From NCBI GenBank assembly GCA_949128115.1, contig OX421967.1, positions 60,834,855 through 60,898,854 of the forward strand: a stretch of 64,000 bases of DNA. The letters are read 5' to 3'. The position numbers were made by a program, and so were the translations under genes. Within the stretch, counting starts at the first letter, position 1, and every line of letters starts with the position of its first letter. Shown piece after piece: positions 23,066 to 35,000 of the stretch. The notes below the pieces were generated by a model. The model searched no databases, was not told where the DNA came from, and saw nothing but the letters and a program-made list of their open reading frames with translations. Origin of the DNA: Anaspis maculata (taxonomy: Eukaryota; Arthropoda; Insecta; Coleoptera; Scraptiidae).

Positions 23066-26000
23066 CTGCAACAGCGTCGTTACTAGTATCATGATTATTT
23101 CAATTCAAATTTCTAATCCAGCGTGCTAGGGAGGGCACCCTGTCAACGATGAGTAATTACCATTATTACGTTGCCTAGCGGCAGTCTATCAGAGAGGTGG
23201 TTGCTAAGTAATACTGCAATAGTGACGTCGCGTTGCTTAGCAGCAGCCTGTCAGAAATGTGGTTGCTAAGCAATGCTACAATAGTGACGTCACGTTGCCT
23301 AGCAGCAGCCTATCAAAGAAACAGTTGCTAGGCCTCCTCAAGAATTTTTCAAGGATTCTTCCGAGTTCTCCGGAAATCCTAAACATACTTGATCCCAGTT
23401 TTTTTGTTTTGTACAGAAGAGGTCACTGGTGAATTTGAATTCCGGGAATGGGTTCTCCAGAGTTGCGCTGCTGACTCTGGGCTCTGCAAGAGTTCTTAGG
23501 AACTCCTCAGCGTTCGCCCAGTTTTTTTTTCTTTCTGTTACACTCTAATTTTCACATTTCGACTTTAGCTACCGAAAATATCGACTTTCATCTCGAACTG
23601 TCGACTTCAAACAAGAAAAACTGCAGCTTTGAAAGGAAAGCTTCGACTTTTATCTCGACATTCAGACTTCGGCCACGAAATTTCGACTTCAACACGAAAA
23701 CTTTGACATAATTTCAAAAGTTCAATTTCAAACGCAAAGACTTCGACTTTCGACTATTGATACGATTAAGTAACTTTGACATTCATTTCAAAATTTTGAC
23801 TTTGAAGACGAGAAATTTCGACTTCCAACAAGAATTCGACTTCGAACACAAAAGAACTTCCACTTTTATCTAGATTCTACGACTTCAGACGCAGCAGCAG
23901 CAGCCTCAGCTATTGAGCTTCGACTTTTCGACTTTCAACACGGAATTTAGACTTCAAACATGAGAAATTACGACTTCGAACAAGAAATTCCAACTACAGA
24001 ATCAAAAACTTCGTCTTCAAACAAGAAAACTTTCACTTTCGTCTCGAAATAGACTTCATAAACGAGAAGTGCAACTTTGAACAAGTAAAGCTTTCATCGT
24101 TTATCTCGATAATCCGACTTCAACCACGCAATTTCGGATTTGAGTACTGAAACTTGGATTTGAATTTCATATGTTCGATGTCAAACTCAAAAAGCTTCGA
24201 TTTTTTTCTTGAAGTTTTGATTTTGAACACGAAATTCAGACTCGAACACGGAAAACCACGTATCTAATTTTAATATTCCGACAAGCTACTCAGAACTTTG
24301 AAATTTCGACTTCAAACATGAAAAATCTGACTTCAACCACAGAATTTTGACTTCAGCACAAAATTCTTGACTTCTAAAAACTTTTATCTCGGAATTTTGA
24401 TTTCAAACACATTCGATTTCAAACGCAAAAAGCCTAATCAAATTTTGCTTCAAACGCAAAAGCTTCGATTTTCAACACGGAATTCAGACTTCAAACACGG
24501 GAGATTTTGACTTCAACTTCGAAAACTTAGACATGAACTTTGAAAACTTTGACATAATTTCGAAAGTTTAATTTCAAACGCAAAGATTTCGACTTTCGAC
24601 TACTAATACGAATAATTTTAAATCTCATTTCAAATTTTGACTTCGAACACAAGAAATTTTGACGAGTTCCAAACGAGAATCAGACTTCAAACACCAAAAA
24701 CTTTGATGAAACAAGAAAAACTTTGACTTTCATCTCGAAATTTTCTCTTTTAAAACAAGATTCCGTATTTGAACACGAAAAACTTCGACTTCCAACAAGA
24801 ATCCGACTTCAAACACCAGAAAACCTCGGTTTTAAACAAAAAGAAAATTCCACTTCTATCTAGATTTTCTGACATCAGGCGCAGCACCAGCCTCAGCTAT
24901 TAAGCTTCGACTTTTCGACTTCCAAAACAAAATTCAAATTGACAACATGGAAAATTACGACTTCAACTACAAAGTTTCGACTTCTAACATGAAAAATGCT
25001 GTCTCAACTACAAAATTTCGACTTCAACATGGAATTTTCGACCTTTAACAAAGTTTCTATCTCAAAATTTTGACTTCAAACACATTCGATTTCAAACGCA
25101 AGGGCTTCGAATTTCAACACGAAATTCAGACTTCAAACAAGAAAAATACTGAATTCGACCATGTTATTTCGACTTCATAACGAAAACTTCGACTTTCACT
25201 TCAAAATTTTGACTTGATTGCGAAAAGCTCCAACATTCATCTAACAATTTCGACTTCTTAGAAAATTTTAATTTTGGATTTTTGACTTCAAACACAAAAT
25301 TTCGACTTTGAATACAAAAACTTTTGCTTTTTATCTCGAAATTTGGACTTCATGCACGAAAAAGTGCGACTTGAAAACTTCAAAGAATGAAAGCTTCTAT
25401 CTTTCATCTCGACACTCCGACTTCAACCACGAAATTCAGACTTCAGCACGAAACCTTCGATTTTAAACGCAAAGAGCTTCGACTTTTATCTTGAACTTTT
25501 GGCTTTAAACACAAACTTCCGACTTTTACACGAAAACTTCGAGTTTCATCTTGAAATGTCGACTTCAAACACTGAAAACTGTGACTTTGAACAACAAAAA
25601 CTCCGACGTCTGCCTCGAAATTTCGACTTTGAAGAAAAAAACGTTGGTTTTGAACACGAGGGAATTCTACTTCGAACACGAAATTCAGGTTTTGAATACG
25701 AAAAACTTCGACTTCAAACAAAAAAGCTTCGACATTCACGTCGATATTCTGACTTTCAACTAGTAAAATTCGTCTCCAAGAAAATTTTGACATTTATTTA
25801 TGAATTTTGACTTGGACCACGAAATTCCGACTTCAACAAGAAATACTTTGACTTTCATTCCGAAATTTCGGTGAAAAACTTCCGACATTCATCTCGAAAT
25901 TTTGACCATCAACATGTAACGATTCGACTTTTATTTTGAAGTTATGACATTAAACAAGAAAAACTTGGACCTCTATGTCGAAAGTTCATGACTTCAAACA

Positions 26001-29000
26001 CCAAAAACTGGAAACTTCGACTTTGAAAAGGGAAAATCTAATTTTGGCTGTCATCTTGACATTCCGACTTCAGCACGAAAACTTCCACTTTCATCTCAAA
26101 CTGTCGACTTCAAACACGAAAAACTGTAGTCTAAAAAAAAAGCTTCGTCTTTTATCTCGACATTCAGACTTCAGCCACAAAATTCCGACTCAACGCGAAA
26201 ACTTTAACATGATATCAAAAGTTCAATCTAAAACGCAAAGACCTCGACTTTTGACAGTGATACGATTAATTTTGACTTCCATTTTAAAATTTTGAATTTG
26301 GACACAAGAAATTTCGACTTCCAACGAGAATCAGACTTCAAACACCTCAAACTTTGATGAAACAAGAGAAACTTCGACTTTTATCTCAAAATTTAAACTT
26401 TTATCTCAAAATTTCCTGTTTTAACACAAGATTCCGTATTTGAACACGGAAAACTTCAACTTTCAACAAGAATTCGACTTCAAACACCAAAAAACCTCGG
26501 CTTTAAACAAGAAAAAAATTCCACTTCTATGTGAATTTTTTGACTTCAGGCGCAGAAGCAGCAGCCTCAGCCAAAGAGCTTTGACTTTTCGACTTCCAAC
26601 ACGGAATCTAGACTTCAAACATGGGAAATTACGACTTCAAACACAAAATTTCGACTTTATAATCAAAAAGTTCGCCTTCAAACAAGAAACCTTCAACTTT
26701 TGTCTCGAAATTGACTTCATACATGAGAAGTGCGACTTTGAACTAGAGACACAAAATTTAGACTTCAAAGATGAAGAATTACGACTTCAAATACGAAATT
26801 TCGACTTCAGGATCAGAGAATTCGCTTTCAAACAAGGGACATTTAACTTTCGTCTTGAAATTGACTTCAGACGTGAGAAGTGCAACTTTGAACAAAAGAC
26901 ACAAGATTTAGACATCAAACATGAAAAATTACAACTTCCAACACAAAACTTTGACTTGAACACAGAAAACCACCACTTTTATTCCGATATTCCGACTTAA
27001 GCTACTGAAAATTTCACAATTCCGACTTTAAACATGAAAAATTCTGACTAAACCACAAAATTTTGACTTGAACACAAAATTTCCGACTTCCAAAAACTTT
27101 TATCTCAAAATTTTGACTTCAAACACATTCGATTTCGAACGCAAAAAGCTTCATCAAATCTTGCTTCAAACGCGAAAGCTTCGACTTTCAACACGAAATT
27201 TAGACTTCAAACACGAAGAATACTGACTTCGACCGTAAAATTTTGACTTCATCACGAAAACTTCGACTTTCATTTCAAAATTTTCGACTTCTGAGAAGAC
27301 TTTAATCTTGGAATTTTGACTTCAAACACGGAAAGTTTGAGCATTGACTCTTCGACTTTCAGCACGAGATTCAGATATCAAACATGAGAATTTCGACTTC
27401 AACCACAAAATTGTGACTTTAAATTTGTAAAATTCCGACTTCAACCACAAAATCTCGACTTCAACACAAAATGTTTGACTTTGAATACCGAGTTGAATAC
27501 AAAAACTTCGACGAAAAGTGCGACTTTGATTAAACAAAAACTTTGTCTTCGAATAACAAAAGCTTCTTTCTTTTATCTCGGCATTCCGACTTCAACCACG
27601 AAATTTAGACTTCAACACGGAACCTTCGATTTTGAGCACAAAAAGCTCCGACTTTTATCCTGAACTTTTGGTTTTAAACACAAACTTTCGACTTTGAACA
27701 ACATGATATTTAGACTTGAACACGTGAAACCGCGACTTTCACTTCGAAATTCCGACTTCAGCTGCGAACTTTCGACTTCAACACGAAAACTTCGACTTTT
27801 ATCTCGAAATGTCGCCTTCAAACACTAAAAACTGTGACTTTGAACAATACAAATGTCGACTTCTGCCTCGAAATTTCGACTTTGAACACAAAAATGTTGG
27901 CTTTGAACACGAGAAAATTCTACTTCGAACACGAAATTCAGGTTTCAAACATGAAGAACTGCGACTTGAACAAAAAAAACTTCGACTTTCACCTCGATAT
28001 TCCGACTTCCAACTAAACTGCTTGACAATTGAACTGCAACACTTGAAAATTAGGTGCGTTTTCAAATTGAGATAGCTCGAAAAATTGTTGACGGATTTCA
28101 GAAATTCAGGCATGTGAGGAAAGGTCATTCCATTGACTATCGAGTGCTGGTATTGATGATGAGTTTGATTGCACAATTTGTCATTCACAGGGTGCCAACG
28201 GAGAGCGTGCAGATATGGGCAATCTTTCACCTTGTACAACTTTCGAAAAAAAAATCAGAAATTTTTTCTATCGCCTGCTTTTGAAAGGTTGAATCCTTAT
28301 GCCGAAACGGTTTTGAAATTTTGACCCTAACTTTTTTTTTCAAAAAATTGTTCTTCATTTTCTGAAATATGCACTTTCTGATTAAGAAAAAGAAATAGAG
28401 AAATTGTTTGTTCTCAAACGGCGTCCATATTGAATTTGCTTACAAAGATTTTTATTTGAGCCTCCACATCCCCTAGAAACTACCCCTTTCGGGACACCGT
28501 CTCACAACAAGATATGCAATGCTTAATTTAAAAGGCATAAGGTAATTACTCGTCAATAATTGGATTGAAATAAGGATTCTGCGATGACTCCACACGTACA
28601 GCTCCCTAAAAACCACCCCTTGATTTCAAGGGACAGGGTTGCTATAATAAGACATGCAATATGTACATGAAAATTTCAAAAAACGTCTTTCTCAACTGTT
28701 CCACTAAAAAAGTGATGCTACACGATGACCCTCTGCGTAGGTCATCCCAACAGTAGCTACCCTCTCGGAAAAAGAATTACCCTTTAAAAAACCAGTACAT
28801 ACTTCCGCAATATCTCATTTGTTACAATTTTTTCAAAATCTGTCGCACAAGTTTGCCGCTAGGATGATTTCATTCACATATCTACCCGAAACTACCCCTT
28901 CAACTACCCCCCTAATATCGCATAGCCTTTACCTTGATGCGTGTAAGGTCATCGCGAAATCATTTTGAACTTATTCAATCGCACCTTCTCTGAGCTTCCA

Positions 29001-32000
29001 AATGAGGTATTGCATACCTTTTACTAAAGGGGCGATTTCTAGGGGTAGTTCCAGGAAAGGTTGTGTACTATTATCGTAGAAAACACCATCATTTCAATGA
29101 AACGGTTAGTAGGGGCAAAAGTTCTTTCAACTCGAAAATAACGCATCAAAGTAGAGGCTATGCGATATTGGAGGGGTAGTTGAAGGGGTAGTTTCGGGTA
29201 GATATGTGAATGAAATCATCGTAGCGGCAAACTACTGCAAGATTTTTCAAAAATCCCAACAAATGAGGTATTGCAGAAGTACTGTTTTTTCAAAGGGTAG
29301 TTCTTTTTTCGAGAGGTAAGCTACTGTTGGGCAGACCTACGTAAAGGGTCATCGTGTAGCATCACTTTTTTAGTGGAACAGTTGGAAAAGACGTTTTTTG
29401 GAATTTTCATCTATTGCATGTCTTATCATACCAACCCTGTCCCTTGAAGTCAAGGGGTGGTTTTTAGGGAGCTGTACGTGTGGGGTCATCCTAGTATACT
29501 TATTTCAATCCAATTACTGATGAGTACTTTTCTTAGGTCTTCAAAATAAAGCATTGCATATCTTGTTGTGAGACGGTGTCCCAAGAGGGGTAGTTTCTAG
29601 GGGATGTGGAGGCTCAAATGAAAATCTTCGTAAGTAAAGTCAATATGGACGCCGTTTGAAAACAAACAATGTCTCTATTTCTTTTTCTTAATCAGAAAGT
29701 GCACATTTCAGAAAATTGAGCACAATTTTTTGAAAAAAAAAGTAAGGGTCAAAATTCCAAAGATATTCCGGCATAATGATTCAACCTTTCAAAAGCACGC
29801 AATAGAAAAAATCTCGGACTTTTTTTTCGAAAGCTGCACAAGGTGCAAGATTGCCCATATCTGCACGCTCTCCGTTGGCATCCTGTGTATGACAAATTAT
29901 GCAATCAAACTTATCATCAATACCAGCACTCGATAGTCAAAGAAATGATCTTTCCTCACATGCCTGAATTTCTGGAATCCGTCAGATATTTTTTGAGCTA
30001 TCTCAATTTGAAAACGCACCTAATTTTTAGGTGTTGCAGTTCAATTGTCAAGCAGTTTAGTAAAATTTGTCTTTAAAAAGAAAACTTCGACTTTGAAATT
30101 CAGACTTGAACACGGCGAACCACGACTGATTTCGATATTCCGACTTTATCTACTTAGAACGTCAAAATTTCGACTTCATCATGGAAACTTCGACTCTCAT
30201 TTCAAAATTTTGACATGATCGCGAAAAGCTTCAACATTTATCTCACAATTTCGACTTCTGAGAAGAATTTTATATCGGAATTTCGACTTCAAACACGGAA
30301 AGTTTGAGCTTTGTCTCTTCGACTTTCAACACTAGATTCAGACATCAAAGATGAAAATTTCGACTTCAACCACAAAATTTTGTCTTCAACACAGAATTTT
30401 CGACTTTGAATACCGAATTGAATACAAAAACTTGGACTCTTACCTCGAAATTTTGACTTCATACACGAAAAAGTGCGACTTTGAATAAAAAAAAACTTTG
30501 TCTTCGAACAACAAAAGCTTTCATCTTTCATCCTGGAACTTCGACTTCAATCACGAAATTTGGACTTCAACACGAAATCTCCGATTTTAAACGCAAAAAG
30601 CTTTGTCTTTTATCTTGAACTATTGGCTTTAAACGCGAACTTTCGACTTAAACACGAAAACTTCGACTTTCATCTCGAAATGTCGACTTCAAACACTAAA
30701 AACTGTGACTTTGAACAACAAAAACTTTGATTTCTGCCTAGAAATTTCGACTTTGAACACAAAAAACGTTAGCTTTGTACACGAGAAAATTCTATTCTGA
30801 ACACGAAATTCAGGTTTCGAACACGTAGAACTGCGACTTTAAACAAGAAAAACTTTGACTTTTACCTCGATTTTCCGACTTCAAATTAGTAAAATTCGTA
30901 TTTAAAAAAAAAACTTCGACATTCATTCATAAATTCCAACTTCAGCCACGAAACTCCGACTTCAACAAAAAAGACTTCGACTTCCATTCCGAAATTTCGA
31001 CTTGGAGCGCGAAAAGCTTCCAACTTTCATGTCGAACTTTCGACTATCAATATGTAACAATTCAACTTTTATTTTGAAGTTATGACTTTGAACAAAAAAA
31101 ACTTGAGCCCTAATGTCGAAATTTCATAACTTCAATCACAAAAACTAAGAAGCTTCGATTTTGGACATCAGGAAGTTTTTTTTTCATCCAAAGTCGCACT
31201 TTTTCGAGTATGAAGTCAAAATTTCGAGATAGAAGTCGGAGTTTTTATATTCAGAGTCGAAATTTTACGGTCGAAGTCAGTATTCTTTGTGTTTGAAGTC
31301 TGAAATTCGTGTTGAAAGTCGAAGGTTTTGCGTTTGGAGCAAGATTCGATTGAAATTTTTGCGTTTGATTTGAAATCGAATGTGTTTGAAGTCAAATTTT
31401 TGAGATAGAAGTTTTGTCAGAAGTCGAAAATTTCATGTTGAAGTCAGAATTTTGTGGTTGAAGTCAACGGTTTCTTATGTTTGAAGTCGAAATTTTCATG
31501 TTCGATAGCTGAATTTCGTGTTGAAAGTCAAAAAGTCGAACCTTATGAAGTTTGGAATTCAACTGCTTCCTTTAGTCGAGCTTGAGTGAAGCTTTTTCTT
31601 ATTAGACTTGAGCTTGAGACTGAAGCTTCAGCTATCTGGAGGCTCAACATTCGAGTTTTTAATACTGAATTGTAATGAAGGCTTTCGAAAAAACTGGAAA
31701 TTGAATATTTCGGGAAGCTTGAGATCAAATTAAGGGTTTTTGAAATAACCAAGATTTGCTAGAAAGCTCAAAAGCTTTTTCTGAAAACTGGTCTATTTAT
31801 TTTGAAAAAAATCTAGAATTTTGGGCTGAAAGCTGCCAAAATATTTATAAGCTCTTCTATTCAAAGCTCACACAAACTTTCTGAAAGCTCCGGTTTCAAG
31901 CTTTTTTCAAAAATTTCTAAAAGCTGCAAGATTAAACAAACTAGCTCGAAAGCTTGAATTGGTTTTTTTTTAGCAAAGCTTCCTCGCCACAAATTTGAAA

Positions 32001-35000
32001 AGCTCCGGTTTCAAGCTTTTTCTTCAAAAGTTCCTAAAAGCTGCAAGAATTGAACAAACAAGCGCAAAAGCTTCAATTGCTTCTTTCTAACAAAGCTCTC
32101 GCTACGAAGTTCTTATATTTCGGAACTCAACTGCTTCCTTTAGTCGAGCTTGAGTAAAGCTGTTTCCAATTAAACACTTGAGCTTGAGACTAGAGCTTCA
32201 TCTATCAGAAACATTTTGGTTTTTCACTAAATTGGAATAAAGGCCTCAAAAAAATCTGAAAATTCAATATTTTAGGAAGCTTGAGATCAAATCAACATTT
32301 GAAAAATCGAGCTTTGCTGGAAAGCTCCTCAGCTTGTTCTGAAAAACTAATCAGGAGAAGCCCAGGGGCTTTATCACGACGAGTAGAATCCCGCCCTTGT
32401 GACGTCACGTTGCCTAGCAGCCGCCTATCATAGAGGTGGTTGCTACGCAACGTGACTCCTCCTCGTAGTGTAGCCTAGCCTAGCAACCACTATTTCTGAT
32501 ACGCTGCTGCAAGGCAACGTGACGTCACAAGCGTATAATTGTACTCATACCTGTTTTTATCCAATTCGAGTATAATCCCGACGCGGAAACGCAGCAAGCC
32601 ATGCCCACGCAGCTGATGTAGAACAACGGCCTTCTGCCGAACGTGCCCAAGACGTACGTGTTGATACCGGACATGACGCACCGCAAACTGCCGATGAAAA
32701 TCGAAGCGATGTACGGATTAAAGGTGGTGCCGACCTCCTGGAAAGTGGAATTCGGGGGGTTGATAAGAGGTGTTGTCACAAGGAGCCTTTCTAGCCGCGA
32801 CATAGCCGAGCTAGCAAAGTTCGACTGCGCCATGAGCGACATGGTGGAGGTGCCGGGCTCTTGCTTTCGCCTACAAAAAAAGTGGCAAAAGGCCGGCGAC
32901 CTCCACCATGTCGTCCATTGACTTTTTTTTTATAGAAAAGTGATCTTTACTTCAGCATACAGGACGTTATAGAAAAAAAAACAAAAGAAGTTTTCATATG
33001 GAACAAACCTTGAAAAAGCTGATGGAATAGAACAGAAAGATGAAAATGCCGGAGAACTGTTGGAAAAAGAAGAGGCCGACTAGCACGAACGTAGGCTTGA
33101 TGCCGGTCGGCTTGAGGAACTCCCTGGCCGTGTCCAAGAGCCCGTCGCCGGTCTTGCTGTTCTCGATCATTTCCAGTTCGTGGTCCTTGAGCAGCGCCCC
33201 CAGCTGGGCGTCGGTCACTTCCGGCTGGTACTTGTTGATCCAGTCCAGGGACTTTTTGGCCTGCGCCAGCCTGCTCTTGGAAACCAACCACGCCGGGCTT
33301 TCCGGTATGAGAAACACGGCCAGGCAGGGGGCCACGGTGTAGAACGTGCAGCACCAGGCCACCTGGCGCCAGGTCATCAGCCATCCTTTCAGAAACGTCA
33401 GCACCATTCCTGAAAACAGTTTAATAACTATAAAATACCTACAATATTTACAAATTCGACTTTTATTTTGAAATTTTGACTTTGAACAAGAAAAACTTTT
33501 GCCGTTATGTCGGAATTTCATGACTTCAAACGCCAAAAACTAAAACTTCGATTCTGAACTGGAAAAACTTTGCCTCTCCACATTCCGACTAAACACGAAA
33601 ACTTCGACTTTCATCTTGAACTTTCGACTTAAACACCGAAAACTGCACCTTGAGAAAAAGCTCCGACTTTAATCTTGTCATTCCGACTTTAACGACTAAA
33701 TTTCGACTTGAACACAAAATTTTTGACATAATTTCAAAAGTTTGATTTCAAACCAAAGACTTTGACTTCCATCTCAAAATTTTGACTGCCTACGAGAATC
33801 AGACGTCAAACACCAAAAACTTTGATAAAACAAGAAAAACTTCGACTTCTCGACATTTCGATTACTTCATTTCTACTCCAAACTCCAACAGAAAAACTTG
33901 GCTTTCTTTCCAAATTTTGTCTCCAAGCGCAAAAAGCTCCGACTTCAATCTCGAAATTTCTACTTTCATTTCGAAATTTTTTTTGAACACAAAATTCTGC
34001 ATCAACACGAAAAACTTCGACTTCCAAACAAAATCCGACTTCAATCACCAAAAACCTAGGCTTTGAACAGGGAAAACTTCCACTTTTATTCAGATCTTCC
34101 GACTTCAGACGCAAAAAGCTTCCACTCTTCGACTTTCAACACGAAATTCGGACTTCAAACATCAAAAATTTCAACTTCAACACGAAATCTTTGATTTTTA
34201 TTTCAAAATTTTGACTTAAATTCTTATCTAACATGGAAAACTGCGACTTCAAACAAAATTTTTCCGACAAGATTTTCCGACTTCGGACGCAGCAGAAGCA
34301 GCCTAAGCCAAAGAGCTTTAATTTTTCGACTCTCAACGCGAAATTCAGACTTCAAACATGAAAAATTACGACTTCAAACACAAAATTTCGACTTCAGAAT
34401 TGGAAACTTCGCCTTGAACAAGAAACTTCAACTCTTGTCTCTAAATTGACTTTATGCATGAGAAGTGCGACTTTGAACAAGAGACACGGAATTCAGACTT
34501 CAAACATAAAAAATTACGACTTCAAACATGAACCTTCGACTTGAACACAAAAAACTACGACTTTTATCCCGATATTCCGACTGCAGCTACTGAAAACTAC
34601 AAAATTTCGACTTCAACACGCAATTTCCGACTTCTCACAAAGCTTTAATCTCGAAATTTTGACACATGCAATTTCAAACGCGACAAGCTCCATCAAATTT
34701 CGCTTTAAACGCAAAAGCTTCGACTTTCAACACTACATTCAGACTTCATACACGGAAAATACTGACTTAGACCATAAAATTTCGACTTAATCACGAGAAC
34801 TTCGACTTTCATTCCAAAATTCTGACTTGATCGCGAACTCCAACGTTCATCTTACAATTCCGACTTCTAAGAAGACTTCAAATCTCGGAATTCTGACTTC
34901 AAACACGAAAAAGTGCGACCTTGTTTGTCGACTTCGCATTCCGACTTATAACACGAGATTCAGACAATTAACATGAGAATTTTGACTCCAACCACAATAT

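Larger units (their letters stand above)
28014..30059. mobile_element. 2,042-base foldback element with ~930-base TIRs and TA target duplication
   Basis: The element is 28016-30057. The left arm (28016 to about 28945) and right arm (about 29147 to 30057) are reverse complements with roughly nine in ten bases matching; a spacer of about 200 bases lies between them. The outermost bases are AACTGCTTGACAATTGAAC on the left and the exact complement on the right. Flanking array sequence reads CAAC-TA-element-TA-GTAAAATT, while uninterrupted sister units read AACTAGTAAAATT near 25758 and a close variant near 30885. The duplication is therefore TA, as in the Tc1/mariner superfamily. No transposase frame is visible, so it is non-autonomous. 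An open frame of about 75 codons in each arm (LHALRWHPV) is conserved only because the arms are copies. Confidence 0.9.

Noticed and set aside
26440..27000. 186-codon open frame with NFDF and LRLQT repeats
   Set aside because: It is the GACTTC minisatellite read in one frame; neighbouring frames are equally open, the words are satellite words and there is no sign of codon-level selection.
29843..30076. ~78-codon frame shared by both arms of the foldback element
   Set aside because: The two arms are copies of each other, so conservation is expected; no transposase motif such as a DDE/D triad can be placed.
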